This document shows, piece by piece, positions 32,966 to 40,975 of a stretch of DNA of 50,998 nucleotides; within the stretch, counting starts at the first letter, position 1, and every line of letters starts with the position of its first letter. The DNA comes from Elusimicrobiaceae bacterium (GTDB lineage Bacteria; Elusimicrobiota; Elusimicrobia; Elusimicrobiales; Elusimicrobiaceae). The stretch is taken from positions 1-50,998 of the forward strand of contig JAFXUJ010000013.1 of assembly GCA_017525025.1 (NCBI GenBank). The letters run 5' to 3'. The notes beneath the pieces were generated by a model. The model did not search any database, had not been told where the DNA came from, and worked only from the letters and a program-made list of their open reading frames with translations. The translations under genes were made by a program, and so were the position numbers.

Positions 32966-33526
32966 CTATCCGTTATAAGTTGGCAGAGTAATTCCAAACT
33001 CTTGGCATTGTGATACAACCTCCGCTTTTGCCGGATAATTATTTTCTCTTAGCCATTGGCACACCGGTTGCGTGAGATACTTAGATATATCCACATACCA
33101 AGGCCCTCGTGAACTATCCAACTTAAAATTGAAGGCCGGCGCCCTACCGTTGCTACTAACATGCCACGTTCCTAAAAGCCATGTTTCCATCATGCAAGAC
33201 TGGCTGGAACAATTGGTAGACACATAAAAATGTTCTGTTCTACAATTACGCGCCTGACTGCAATCCCCGGGCACGACAATATTCCCGGAAGTCTCTGTTC
33301 CGGTGAGCCATACTGTTTCCGATGGGAATCCGCCATTTTCAAGCAAACATAAAGACACATTCTTTTTGCTCGCATCCAACATCCCTTGGAACTCAGCCAT
33401 TCGGGCTTTGAATACAGCTTTTTGATATTGGGGTAGTGCGATGCTAGCCAAAATACCAATAATCAACACAACTACCAACAATTCTATCAGGGTAAAACCG
33501 CGTTTACGACTTTGTTTACTTTCCAT
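32966..33526 (-). CDS. Type IV pilin-like protein
   Basis: This 186-residue prepilin has leader MESKQSRKR then [18 protein letters not shown] and SIALPQYQKAVFKARMAEF. The head contains eight Cys residues (for example SLCLLENGG, DCSQARNC, NCSSQSC, PVCQW, SQCQEF), far more than the pilin at 2757, suggesting a disulfide-stabilised minor pilin or pseudopilin. AGAGGT precedes the ATG. It is convergent with fba and monocistronic. The first 25 mature residues are nearly identical to the other two pilins of the window. Confidence 0.9.
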   Translation of the reverse strand: MESKQSRKRGFTLIELLVVVLIIGILASIALPQYQKAVFKARMAEFQGMLDASKKNVSLCLLENGGFPSETVWLTGTETSGNIVVPGDCSQARNCRTEHFYVSTNCSSQSCMMETWLLGTWHVSSNGRAPAFNFKLDSSRGPWYVDISKYLTQPVCQWLRENNYPAKAEVVSQCQEFGITLPTYNG

Positions 33527-33638
33527 AAATACCTCTTATACAAAAAAAATTACAAGGTCAGTTTATCAAAAAAAATAAAATAAAACAATCACAAATCAAA
33601 AATTTGTGCTTGTATAAATTAGCGTCCAATTATAAGTA

Positions 33639-34805
33639 TTATTTCTTAAACAGTTCCGTAGCCCTGTCAAAAATGCCGTTACAATAGGCAATCGTCAGAC
33701 CGTAGTTGGAAACCGCCACCCCCTTTTCCTTTAACACTTCCAAGCGGCGCAAAATCTGCGTGCGGGTAACCATGCACCCCCCGCATTGAATAGCAAGTTT
33801 ATACTTCTCCACGTCGGCGGGAAGGGCATCCAAATTGGCAACGACGTCAAACTTCAGTTTTTTACCTGTAAATTTTTGCAACCAGTTGGGTATTTTTACG
33901 CGCCCGATATCGTCGCACTTATTAACGCTGTGCGAGCATGACTCCATAATGAGCACCTTGTCCCCGTTCTCCAATTTACTAATGGTGCGTGTACCCTTTA
34001 AATACGCTTCAAAATCACCTTTTAAACGGGAAAATAAAATACTGAAACTGGTCAGCGGAATTTCCGCCGGAACCACAGAGCTGACATACCCGAACACTTG
34101 GGAATCCGTTACCACTAATTTCGGCTTATGGGTTTGCAAATATTCACGCAGTTCCGTATCTTTTAGGCACACCGCCACCGCACCGATATCCAATAAATTG
34201 CGTATCGTTTGTACTTGCGGCAAAATCAATCTACCCTCAGGCGCAGAGGCATCCACCGGAATCACCAAAGCCACTTCTTCCCCCGCACGGACGTAATCGT
34301 CCAAAATTACATTCGGTGAATAGGAGCTTTTGGGCAAATGCTCTTTAATTTTACCGAGGAGTTGCTCCACATTGGGCTCTTTACACGAAAATTTAACTAC
34401 GTCCGCCCCGCGAATTTCCACATTCATCGGGCGCAAGTCCATTTTGTTATGCACCCAAAAAAACGGAATTTTACGTGCAACGCACGATTCCATTAAACTT
34501 TGGTCATAGTGGTTAAATTCACCCGCAAATACCAAAATAGCCAAATCTACTTGGTCCATAGCGTCTCCGGTGCGCACCACGCGCTTACTGCCCAGAGCTG
34601 ACGTATCATCCAGACCGGGCGTATCTACTATGACCACCGGCCCGATACCCAAAATTTCAATTACTTTGCGTACGGGATCCGTGGTAGTGCCGGGCGTTTC
34701 CGACACAACGGCAATATCTTGCCCGGTTAACGCATTGGCGATAGAACTTTTTCCCACGTTCATTCGCCCGAAAATACCGATATGCGGTTTATTAAGCTGT
34801 ACCAT
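33639..34805 (-). CDS. hydF: [FeFe] hydrogenase maturation GTPase HydF
   Basis: This 388-residue protein has a GTPase domain (Walker A GRMNVGKSS at 13-21, PGTTTDP, VDTPG, NKMD), a dimerisation domain and a C-terminal iron-sulfur domain. The cluster ligands read C290-S-H292, then C341-G-G-C344. The residue before C341 is Gln, where many HydF proteins have His, so a Cys-ligated variant is likely. HydF is the scaffold on which the 2Fe subcluster is built before transfer to the hydrogenase. No ribosome binding site precedes the ATG; TATAAT ends six bases upstream, so the mRNA may be leaderless. Confidence 0.92.
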   Translation of the reverse strand: MVQLNKPHIGIFGRMNVGKSSIANALTGQDIAVVSETPGTTTDPVRKVIEILGIGPVVIVDTPGLDDTSALGSKRVVRTGDAMDQVDLAILVFAGEFNHYDQSLMESCVARKIPFFWVHNKMDLRPMNVEIRGADVVKFSCKEPNVEQLLGKIKEHLPKSSYSPNVILDDYVRAGEEVALVIPVDASAPEGRLILPQVQTIRNLLDIGAVAVCLKDTELREYLQTHKPKLVVTDSQVFGYVSSVVPAEIPLTSFSILFSRLKGDFEAYLKGTRTISKLENGDKVLIMESCSHSVNKCDDIGRVKIPNWLQKFTGKKLKFDVVANLDALPADVEKYKLAIQCGGCMVTRTQILRRLEVLKEKGVAVSNYGLTIAYCNGIFDRATELFKK

Positions 34806-34811
34806 ACGGAA

Positions 34812-34817
34812 ATTATA
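34812..34817 (-). promoter_or_regulatory. -10 element of a probable leaderless hydF promoter
   Basis: On the minus strand TATAAT lies six bases before the ATG, with no Shine-Dalgarno sequence between them. No convincing -35 box is seen. Confidence 0.5.
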
Positions 34818-34898
34818 GCAAAACTGCTCTTCTCGTGTACCCTTAAAAACGACTTCTTCAAATAAGGTATAATAAGGATAATAGTTTTTGGGGGAATT

Positions 34899-35909
34899 AT
34901 GAACAAATTTGATACATATTTAAAAGAGCGTGCGAAATTCGTAGAAAAAAACTTGGCAAAATATATTGCCCGGATTTCCAATTCGCCTAAAATTTTGACG
35001 GATGCCATGAATTATTCCTTGCAGGCAGGAGGCAAACGCGTCCGCCCGATTTTACTCATGGCCACCGCCGAAGCGTTTGGTAAAAAAGCGCAAGATGTTT
35101 TGCCGGCTGCCTGTGCGGTAGAAATGCTCCACACCTATTCTCTAATCCATGATGATTTGCCTTGCATGGATAACGACGATTTGCGCCGCGGTAAACCTAC
35201 CAACCATAAGGTTTTCGGCGAAGATTTGGCCTTGCTTGCCGGGGACGCTTTATTAACTTATGTATTTGAAGTATTTGCCCAAAACGGTAAAGTAAAAACC
35301 ATCGGGGCCGAGAATACCTTAAATGCACTCTTAAATTTTGCCCGTTGTGCCGGAGCGGCCGGTATGGTCGGCGGGCAAACCGCTGACGTATATGCCGAAG
35401 GCATGGGCACGCATGACGCGCATAGTTTTCGTGCCGACAAACTGCGCAAGGCCTCTAAACCGCTGGCCAAAAAGACCTTACACTACTTTATGTTACCCAC
35501 CAACGTTAAAGAAACCACGCCGGAAACCATTTTAAATTACATTCACGCCAACAAAACGGGAGCCCTCATCCGCGGCAGCGTGGAATCGGGCGCGTTACTG
35601 GCGGGTGTTAAAGGAGCCGATCTCAAAAAAATTCAAACGTATGCAAACTGTATCGGCTTGGTGTTTCAAATCGTAGACGATATCTTAGATGTTACCGCCT
35701 CGGCCAAGCAATTGGGAAAATCAAACAGCGATGCCCAAAACGGCAAATTAACCTTTGTAAACCTTTATGGATTAGAAGGCAGCCGCAAACATGCCCAACT
35801 GCTTATTGCCAAAGCACAAAAAGCCTTAGACGGGCTTAAAACGGCCCGCAAGAAAAACCTTTGGCCTCTCTATGAAATGGCCGAATTTTTCAAAACCAGA
35901 ACGTACTAA
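34899..35909 (+). CDS. Polyprenyl (farnesyl/geranylgeranyl) diphosphate synthase
   Basis: This 336-residue trans-isoprenyl synthase contains QAGGKRVRPILLM, the first aspartate-rich motif HDDLPCMDNDDLRRGKPTNHK, the GGQTADV region and the second motif FQIVDDILDVT. These bind the allylic and isopentenyl diphosphates through magnesium. The residues before the first motif (HTYSLIHDD) fit short-chain IspA-type enzymes. It starts an operon with dxs, which supplies its precursors. GGGGG precedes the ATG, and TATAAT at 34868 is the probable -10. Confidence 0.9.
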   Translation: MNKFDTYLKERAKFVEKNLAKYIARISNSPKILTDAMNYSLQAGGKRVRPILLMATAEAFGKKAQDVLPAACAVEMLHTYSLIHDDLPCMDNDDLRRGKPTNHKVFGEDLALLAGDALLTYVFEVFAQNGKVKTIGAENTLNALLNFARCAGAAGMVGGQTADVYAEGMGTHDAHSFRADKLRKASKPLAKKTLHYFMLPTNVKETTPETILNYIHANKTGALIRGSVESGALLAGVKGADLKKIQTYANCIGLVFQIVDDILDVTASAKQLGKSNSDAQNGKLTFVNLYGLEGSRKHAQLLIAKAQKALDGLKTARKKNLWPLYEMAEFFKTRTY

Positions 35910-35921
35910 ACAGGAGACTGC

Positions 35922-37778
35922 ATGAAAGTTCTTCCCAGTATTCATAGTCCCAAAGACTTGCGCCTTATTAAAAAAGAATTACTGCCGGATTTGTGCCAAG
36001 AACTGCGCGAAAAAATCATCCAAACGGCTAGCCATAACGGCGGCCACTTGGGCTCCAGCTTGGGTGCGGTAGAAATTATTACCGCTCTACACTACGTTTT
36101 TAATACGCCGGAAGATAAAATTGTGTTTGATACCGGGCATCAAGCTTATGCCCATAAACTCCTCACCGGACGCCAAAAAGAATTTGAAAAGATCCGCACG
36201 AAAGGCGGTATCAGCGGATTTCCTAAACGCTACGAAAGCGAATACGATGCTTTTGGGGTAGGCCACGCGTCTACGGCCATTTCTGCCGCGTTAGGAATGG
36301 CTATCGCGCGCGACCAAAAAAAAGACGGCTCCAAAGTAATTGCCGTGGTCGGGGACGGATGCATGACGGGCGGTATGGCCTATGAAGCGATGCAAAATGC
36401 CGGGTTATTGCGTTCGGATTTGCTCGTGATTTTAAATGATAACCAAATGTTCATTTCCCAGCGCGTCGGGGCTTTGGGTAAAGCACTTACCAAATTATTA
36501 ACCACCAAATACGTTCAACTGGCCGAAGAAAAAGCCACCAATTTTTTAAAACGTTTTGATGAGGTAGGCAACAATGCGGCCAAACTGGCTAAGCGTGCCC
36601 GTTCTATTTTATTCCCTGGTACGTTATTTGAAGAAATGGGCTTTCGTTATTTCGGCCCCGTCAACGGCAACGATATTAACGCCATGATTGAAGTATTGGA
36701 AAATGTCAAAAATGTAAAAGGCCCCGTGATGCTCCACGTAGTAACCAAAAAAGGAAAAGGTTACAAGCCCGCCGAAGAAGCTCCCACCAAATTCCACGGG
36801 ATCGGCATTTTTGATGTGGAAACGGGCGATACGTTAGGCAAATCTAATTGTATTTCGTTCACAAAGGCCTTTTCCAAAGCACTTTTGAAATTGGCCGAAC
36901 AAGATGATAAAATCAATGCTATTACCGCAGCCATGCCCGAAGGAACCGGGTTAGACGCCTTCCGCGATAAATATCCCACCCGTTATTTTGACGTAGGGAT
37001 TGCCGAAGAACACGCCGCTACGTTTGCCGCCGGGCTTGCGGCTAACGGTTTAAAACCCATTGTGGCTTTGTATTCCACATTTGCCCAACGTTGTTTTGAT
37101 CAAATTTTGCACGATATTGCCCTGCAAAATCTACCCGTCGTTTTTGCTTTAGACCGCGCCGGCGTGGTAGGAGAGGACGGGCCCACCCACCACGGCGTAT
37201 TTGATTTAAGCTTCTTGCGGGAAATCCCCAATCTGGTTGTAGCGGCTCCGGCCGATGAAAACGAACTGCAACACATGCTTAAAACGGCTTTTGCGGCAAA
37301 GGCCCCCTTTGTGCTGCGCTATCCGCGCGGAGTCGGTTTTAACGTAAAAACAGACGCGGAGCCGGAAGTTCTGCCTCTTGGTAAAGGACACTGGGTTAAA
37401 AAAGGCAAAGACGTAACGATATTAGCCATTGGCAACCGGGTGCACCCCGCCCAAGAAGCTGCCAAATTATTACGTGAAAAAGGAGTGGACGCTGGCGTTG
37501 TTAACATGCGTTTTGTACAACCGCTTGATACCGCCCTTATTAAGGAAGCACTCAAACACTCTCCCCGTTTAGTAACGGTGGAAGATAATATATTGGCCGG
37601 CGGGTTCGGCTCGGCCGTAGCTGAATTTTTAATGGATACCCAAGAAGATGCCAAACTTTTGCGCATAGGATATCCGGGAGAATTTGTGGAGCATGCCAAA
37701 TCCTCCCAGCTGTACCGTGCCTTTGATTTAGATGCAGACGGTATAGCCAAAAAAATTTTAAATTGGATAGGGAAGTGA
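35922..37778 (+). CDS. dxs: 1-deoxy-D-xylulose-5-phosphate synthase
   Basis: This 618-residue enzyme is of normal length. It shows the DXS start (GGHLGSSLGAVEIITALHYVF), DTGHQAYAHKLLTGR, the thiamine motif VVGDGCMTGGMAYEAMQNAG...NDNQM, and DVGIAEEHAATFAAGLA with the catalytic Glu. DRAGVVGEDGPTHHGVFDLSF is also present. It condenses pyruvate and glyceraldehyde 3-phosphate at the entry of the MEP isoprenoid pathway. Spacing of 12 bases to the upstream prenyl synthase and AGGAGA before the ATG show co-transcription. Confidence 0.96.
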   Translation: MKVLPSIHSPKDLRLIKKELLPDLCQELREKIIQTASHNGGHLGSSLGAVEIITALHYVFNTPEDKIVFDTGHQAYAHKLLTGRQKEFEKIRTKGGISGFPKRYESEYDAFGVGHASTAISAALGMAIARDQKKDGSKVIAVVGDGCMTGGMAYEAMQNAGLLRSDLLVILNDNQMFISQRVGALGKALTKLLTTKYVQLAEEKATNFLKRFDEVGNNAAKLAKRARSILFPGTLFEEMGFRYFGPVNGNDINAMIEVLENVKNVKGPVMLHVVTKKGKGYKPAEEAPTKFHGIGIFDVETGDTLGKSNCISFTKAFSKALLKLAEQDDKINAITAAMPEGTGLDAFRDKYPTRYFDVGIAEEHAATFAAGLAANGLKPIVALYSTFAQRCFDQILHDIALQNLPVVFALDRAGVVGEDGPTHHGVFDLSFLREIPNLVVAAPADENELQHMLKTAFAAKAPFVLRYPRGVGFNVKTDAEPEVLPLGKGHWVKKGKDVTILAIGNRVHPAQEAAKLLREKGVDAGVVNMRFVQPLDTALIKEALKHSPRLVTVEDNILAGGFGSAVAEFLMDTQEDAKLLRIGYPGEFVEHAKSSQLYRAFDLDADGIAKKILNWIGK

Positions 37779-37784
37779 AAAATT

Positions 37785-38594
37785 ATGAACGAAGATATCA
37801 AAAAAATAGAACATGAATCCTCTTACATCAAAGCATATGAAGACGTACAACTTTTAAAACACGACGTCATGCGTCCGATCCGCATGGAGTTAGAAGTGTT
37901 GAAACCGGAATTGTATCTCCAATACTTCAACATTAAAGAAACGATTGTTTGCTTCGGCAGTGCACGCGTGCGCGAAGAAAAGGTAGCCAAAGAACAAGTA
38001 GAAGCCGCCGAAAAAGCCCTTGCCAAAAACCCACAAGACAAACAACTGCAAAACAAAGTTAAAGAAGCCAAAGGGTTGCTTGGCTTGTCTAAATATTATG
38101 ATGAAGCGCGCAAATTCGCCAAATTAGTTGTTAAACATGCCGGCAAACGCTTTGCCGTAGTTACCGGCGGCGGGCCGGGACTCATGGAAGCTGCCAACCG
38201 CGGCGCGTTTGAAAACGGAGGCACCAGCATTGGGCTGAACATCACGCTACCGCACGAACAATGTCCCAACGATTATATTTCCCCAAACTTGGCGTTTCTG
38301 TTCCATTATTTTGCCATCCGCAAATTACATTTTGTCATGCGTGCAGAAGCCTTCGTCGTCTTTCCGGGAGGATTTGGTACTTTTGATGAATTGTTTGAAA
38401 TCTTAACGCTTATCCAAACCGGCAAAAAAACCCGCATCCCCGTAGTACTGGTGGGAAAAGAGTTTTGGAATAAGGTAATCAATGTAGAAGCTTTGGCTGC
38501 CTACGGAGTAATCGCGCATGATGACATCTGCCCGATTGTAGATACCGCTGAAGAAGCTTGGAAAATTATTGCCGATTGCCACAAAATCAAATAA
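37785..38594 (+). CDS. LOG-family protein (cytokinin phosphoribohydrolase-like)
   Basis: This 269-residue protein has TGGGPGLMEAANRGA and FPGGFGTFDELFEILTLIQTGK, the two nucleotide-binding motifs of the LOG/TIGR00730 family. These are often labelled lysine decarboxylase but act as nucleotide 5'-monophosphate phosphoribohydrolases. The N-terminus carries an extra helical region (residues 1-100, with EEKVAKEQVEAAEKALAKN). It follows dxs after six bases and closes that operon before a terminator. Its substrate in this organism is unknown. Confidence 0.88.
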   Translation: MNEDIKKIEHESSYIKAYEDVQLLKHDVMRPIRMELEVLKPELYLQYFNIKETIVCFGSARVREEKVAKEQVEAAEKALAKNPQDKQLQNKVKEAKGLLGLSKYYDEARKFAKLVVKHAGKRFAVVTGGGPGLMEAANRGAFENGGTSIGLNITLPHEQCPNDYISPNLAFLFHYFAIRKLHFVMRAEAFVVFPGGFGTFDELFEILTLIQTGKKTRIPVVLVGKEFWNKVINVEALAAYGVIAHDDICPIVDTAEEAWKIIADCHKIK

Positions 38595-38606
38595 TACCTT
38601 CTAACA

Positions 38607-38640
38607 AAAAACCGCCCGTCTTGATGACGGGCGGTTTTTG
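38607..38640 (+). terminator. Terminator of the prenyl synthase-dxs-LOG operon
   Basis: AAAACCGCCCGTC/GACGGGCGGTTTTT hairpin with T-run. It also faces the convergent histone-like gene. Confidence 0.9.
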
Positions 38641-38654
38641 TTTCCGGTACTAAA

Positions 38655-38864
38655 TTATTTCTTTTTAGCTACTTTTTTTGCCGGTTTTTTGGTTACTTTT
38701 TTTGCCGGTTTTTTAGCTACTTTTTTGGTCGTCTTTTTTACAGCAGCTTTTTTAACAGCTACTTTTTTGCAAGCCTTTTTGCAAGTTTTTTTGCAGGCTT
38801 TTTTAGCCGGTTTTTTAGCGGCTACTTTTTTGGTTACTTTTTTCACGGTTTTTTTAACAGCCAT
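38655..38864 (-). CDS. Histone H1-like lysine-rich DNA-binding protein with cysteines
   Basis: This protein has 69 residues from ATG 38864 with AGGAG upstream; the frame could extend to 38915 but without support. It consists of repeats such as KKPAKKVTKK, KKVAVKKAAVKK and ACKKTCKKACKK. Nearly half the residues are Lys and the rest mainly Ala, Val, Thr and Pro, as in eukaryotic H1 tails and bacterial Hc1-like proteins. It should coat or compact DNA without a fold. Three Cys residues spaced by four are unusual for such tails. The DNA is internally repetitive, so copy number may vary between strains. Confidence 0.85.
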   Translation of the reverse strand: MAVKKTVKKVTKKVAAKKPAKKACKKTCKKACKKVAVKKAAVKKTTKKVAKKPAKKVTKKPAKKVAKKK

Positions 38865-38974
38865 TTTAATTCTCCTAAGACAACTAGTTTTAACCTCATA
38901 AAAATAATAGCACAAATCTAAAAAAAAATCAATACTTTTTCTCTTCTTAAAATTTTTATGCGAAAAAAATCAAG

Positions 38975-39418
38975 TCATTTTTTATCGTCAGAAAATTTAT
39001 TTTCTGTTTTTCTCTTCTGAGATTTCCGCATTTTCATCATTAGTTCATAAATCCCGCTTCGGCCGCAAAGAGCTGTAAAAATAAATTTATTTTGCGTTCT
39101 TTTATATACTAATATCACTGCAAAAATAAAAACAAGTGCTTGCAACACATGCATTTCTTGTGCGTAAAATCCGCTCCATGCGGCACTTGCGAGGGCATAC
39201 AAAATCAGCAAGATATAGCCCATGTTACACACATAAAAAAATTGCAAAACGCTTTTTACGGTGTCTATTTTCCCGATGCGTATGGCAAGTGGAAGCAGGG
39301 CACTTTTTCCGAGCGCGAACAGCCCCCCCAATATCAAACCTTGCCCGTAATCTCCTATCAAAATATGCCCGGCACCGGGGGCCATTAAACTAAAAAACAC
39401 AGATAAAAGAAGTATCAT
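38975..39418 (-). CDS. Small integral membrane protein
   Basis: This protein has 147 residues from ATG 39418 (GGGAGG upstream; the start overlaps the CYTH stop as ATGA). Four hydrophobic segments lie at about 2-16, 25-45, 60-80 and 95-112, with a basic cytoplasmic tail ending KSQKRKTENKFSDDKK. The PGAGHILIGDYGQGLILGGLF stretch resembles TM2/DUF-type small membrane proteins with a PG-GH-G-G motif. Function unknown. It is translationally coupled to the CYTH-domain gene. Confidence 0.7.
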   Translation of the reverse strand: MILLLSVFFSLMAPGAGHILIGDYGQGLILGGLFALGKSALLPLAIRIGKIDTVKSVLQFFYVCNMGYILLILYALASAAWSGFYAQEMHVLQALVFIFAVILVYKRTQNKFIFTALCGRSGIYELMMKMRKSQKRKTENKFSDDKK

Positions 39419-40041
39419 TTTTCCTCCCACAATTTCCACAAAGCTACCGCTGTTTGAACTTTTGAAACCCGCGCAGGTTTTAATCCGCTCATCCGGGTTA
39501 ATTCTCCCGCCAGCTTATCCAACTTACTTGCTTCCCCTCGTTTTAATTCCAACTCAATTTCTTTAAAAAGCAGTTGGCGCCCGTGAACCAGCAATTTACA
39601 CGTATCCAAAGCGAGCTCAGCTTGTAGCCCTTTACCTTGAAGAAGTTGTATGTTCCGGTGATTGGTAAGCTTAAAAATCGGATGAAGCTGTGCCACTTGT
39701 AACCCACACCAAATTTTTTTCTTTTGTAAAGCCACCAATGCACCGCGAATATTTTTTACCCCGGTCAAATTACACGTTTCTTCCCGCCGGACAGCTTTGC
39801 CGCCGATCACTTCCGTTCGGGTTTTAAAAGTTGCTTGCCAATGTTTCCCGGTTTGCCGTATGCGCATGGCAATTTTTTGTTTTTCAAAATCATGTTGCGG
39901 CGTATCCACATACACATCACAAATATAAATCTTCTGCTTTGTTTTTATGCAAACGTCTATCTGCTTAACAGCCTTTTCCATGCGGGCAAATGCACGCGGC
40001 TCATTGGCATCCCATTTAAATTCTATCTCTGTATTCTTCAT
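39415..40041 (-). CDS. CYTH-domain protein (triphosphate tunnel type)
   Basis: This 208-residue protein starts with TEIEFKW, the ExExK motif that binds triphosphate and metal in CYTH enzymes (adenylate cyclase class IV, thiamine triphosphatase, inorganic triphosphatase). Further charged strand residues follow (MRIRQTG, QATFKTRTE, VRREETC, AELALDTC, FKEIELELKRG), giving the Arg/Lys/Glu lining of the tunnel. The real substrate is unknown. No ribosome binding site is seen; TAAACT ends six bases before the ATG, as for hydF, so a leaderless transcript is likely. Confidence 0.82.
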   Translation of the reverse strand: MKNTEIEFKWDANEPRAFARMEKAVKQIDVCIKTKQKIYICDVYVDTPQHDFEKQKIAMRIRQTGKHWQATFKTRTEVIGGKAVRREETCNLTGVKNIRGALVALQKKKIWCGLQVAQLHPIFKLTNHRNIQLLQGKGLQAELALDTCKLLVHGRQLLFKEIELELKRGEASKLDKLAGELTRMSGLKPARVSKVQTAVALWKLWEEK

Positions 40042-40047
40042 AAAACT

Positions 40048-40053
40048 AGTTTA
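40048..40053 (-). promoter_or_regulatory. -10 element of a probable leaderless CYTH-gene promoter
   Basis: On the minus strand TAAACT is followed by six bases and the ATG. The divergent thioesterase gene has its own TATAAT nearby (about 40061) and a proper AGGAGG. Confidence 0.4.
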
Positions 40054-40084
40054 GCAAAAAAGTATAATAGTTTTAGGAGGATTT

Positions 40085-40606
40085 ATGAAAAAATTGCGCC
40101 AACCGACTTCCTTAAATTGTTTTGCATGCGGCAAAAACAACCCTTTCGGCTTACATTTGGAATGGTTTAATGACGATGAAAAACAACAAGTAGAAACCAC
40201 TTTTACATTGGGAGATAACTATTGTTCCTATCCGGGAACGGTTCACGGAGGCATTGTTGCCACCATTTTAGACGAAACATCCGGACGGGCGGTTTTACTT
40301 AACAATCGTTTTAATAACTTAATGGTTACGCTCAAAATGGAAGTTACTTACAAGAAAAACACTCCGACCAACACCCCCCTACGTGCCGTAGGCAGAATTG
40401 TTAAAGGCGGAAATTCTCGCGCCCAAGTGGAAGGTGAGATTATCTTACCGGATGGAACGGTATCGGCTAAATGCACCAGCATTTTATTTAAACTTCCGCA
40501 AGCCGTCCAGGATAAGTGGGGATCGGAAGCCGAGGAATGGGCACGTACCACTCCTGTCGTTTCGGAAACTTGTACTGGCCACGCTAAAAATAAGACGGAG
40601 AAGTAA
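40085..40606 (+). CDS. PaaI/YbgC-type hotdog thioesterase
   Basis: This 173-residue protein has CFACGKNNPFGLHLEWF near the N-terminus and the hotdog catalytic stretch VHGGIVATILDETSGRAV, followed by TLKMEVTYKKNTP. This layout is typical of small acyl-CoA thioesterases of the PaaI (4HBT) family; the Asp/Glu after HGG is the usual catalytic acid. Its acyl-CoA substrate is unknown. AGGAGG precedes the ATG. Confidence 0.85.
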   Translation: MKKLRQPTSLNCFACGKNNPFGLHLEWFNDDEKQQVETTFTLGDNYCSYPGTVHGGIVATILDETSGRAVLLNNRFNNLMVTLKMEVTYKKNTPTNTPLRAVGRIVKGGNSRAQVEGEIILPDGTVSAKCTSILFKLPQAVQDKWGSEAEEWARTTPVVSETCTGHAKNKTEK

Positions 40607-40615
40607 AAGCATACC

Positions 40616-40645
40616 TTGTTTATAACTCATAGAATTTGCTATAAT
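40616..40645 (+). promoter_or_regulatory. Promoter of tRNA-Val
   Basis: TTGTTT (40616-40621) and a perfect TATAAT (40640-40645) are 18 bases apart, 15 bases before the tRNA. Confidence 0.75.
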
Positions 40646-40660
40646 AAAGTATCGCTTTAC

Positions 40661-40733
40661 GGATCGGTAGCTTAGTTGGTAGAGCGCCTGCTTTACACGC
40701 AGGAGGTCAGGGGTTCGAGTCCCTTCCGGTCCA
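40661..40733 (+). tRNA. tRNA-Val (anticodon UAC)
   Basis: This is a 73-base cloverleaf. The acceptor stem is GGATCGG/CCGGTCC with one G-U pair, and the anticodon stem CCTGC/GCAGG with loop TTTACAC. The T arm is AGGGG/CCCTT with TTCGAGT. The anticodon TAC reads GTA (valine). CCA is not encoded. Fragments resembling its 3' end recur at about 40944, 42140, 42375 and 42539, which marks it as the likely integration site of the adjoining island. Confidence 0.96.
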
Positions 40734-40975
40734 AATTGATTTTCCCCGTCGACAAGATGGGGATTTTTTTGTGTTTGTTTGTGTCTTTTTCCGACGAGGA
40801 AAGTTCTGATTTTTTATCGTCCTCCGTCTTAGAGTGCTTTATCCTTTGCCTAAAATACGGATAATTCGGCCCCAATTCTCTAACGGCAAAAATCGCAAGA
40901 TCCACTTTTTGAGATTTACTTTTTCTTTATGAACACAAGGAAGGTCACAGGTTCAAGTCCTGCCTGAGTCTTTAA
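40711..40975 (+). repeat. Direct repeat, copy A (tRNA 3' end plus terminator region)
   Basis: The copy runs from the T arm of tRNA-Val through a terminator and about 200 non-coding bases to a second T-arm-like sequence (AGGTCACAGGTTCAAGTCC, about 40944). It is closely similar to 42140-42413 over its whole length, including an identical CTTAGAGTGCTTTATCC. The two copies bracket the Fic gene. Short frames inside it are tRNA shadows. Confidence 0.8.
40744..40770 (+). terminator. Terminator of tRNA-Val
   Basis: CCCCGTC/GATGGGG (one G-U pair, loop GACAA) is followed by seven Ts. An equal hairpin lies in repeat copy B at 42176-42192. Confidence 0.85.

Noticed and set aside
38638-38901. A Phe/Leu-rich frame on the plus strand over the histone-like gene
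   Set aside because: It is the complement of Lys/Ala repeats; the minus-strand gene has the ribosome binding site and known composition.
40676-40905. Short reading frames over tRNA-Val and its repeat on both strands, echoed at 42086-42337
   Set aside because: They read through tRNA and repeat DNA and lack ribosome binding sites; similarity between the two copies comes from the DNA repeat, not a protein.
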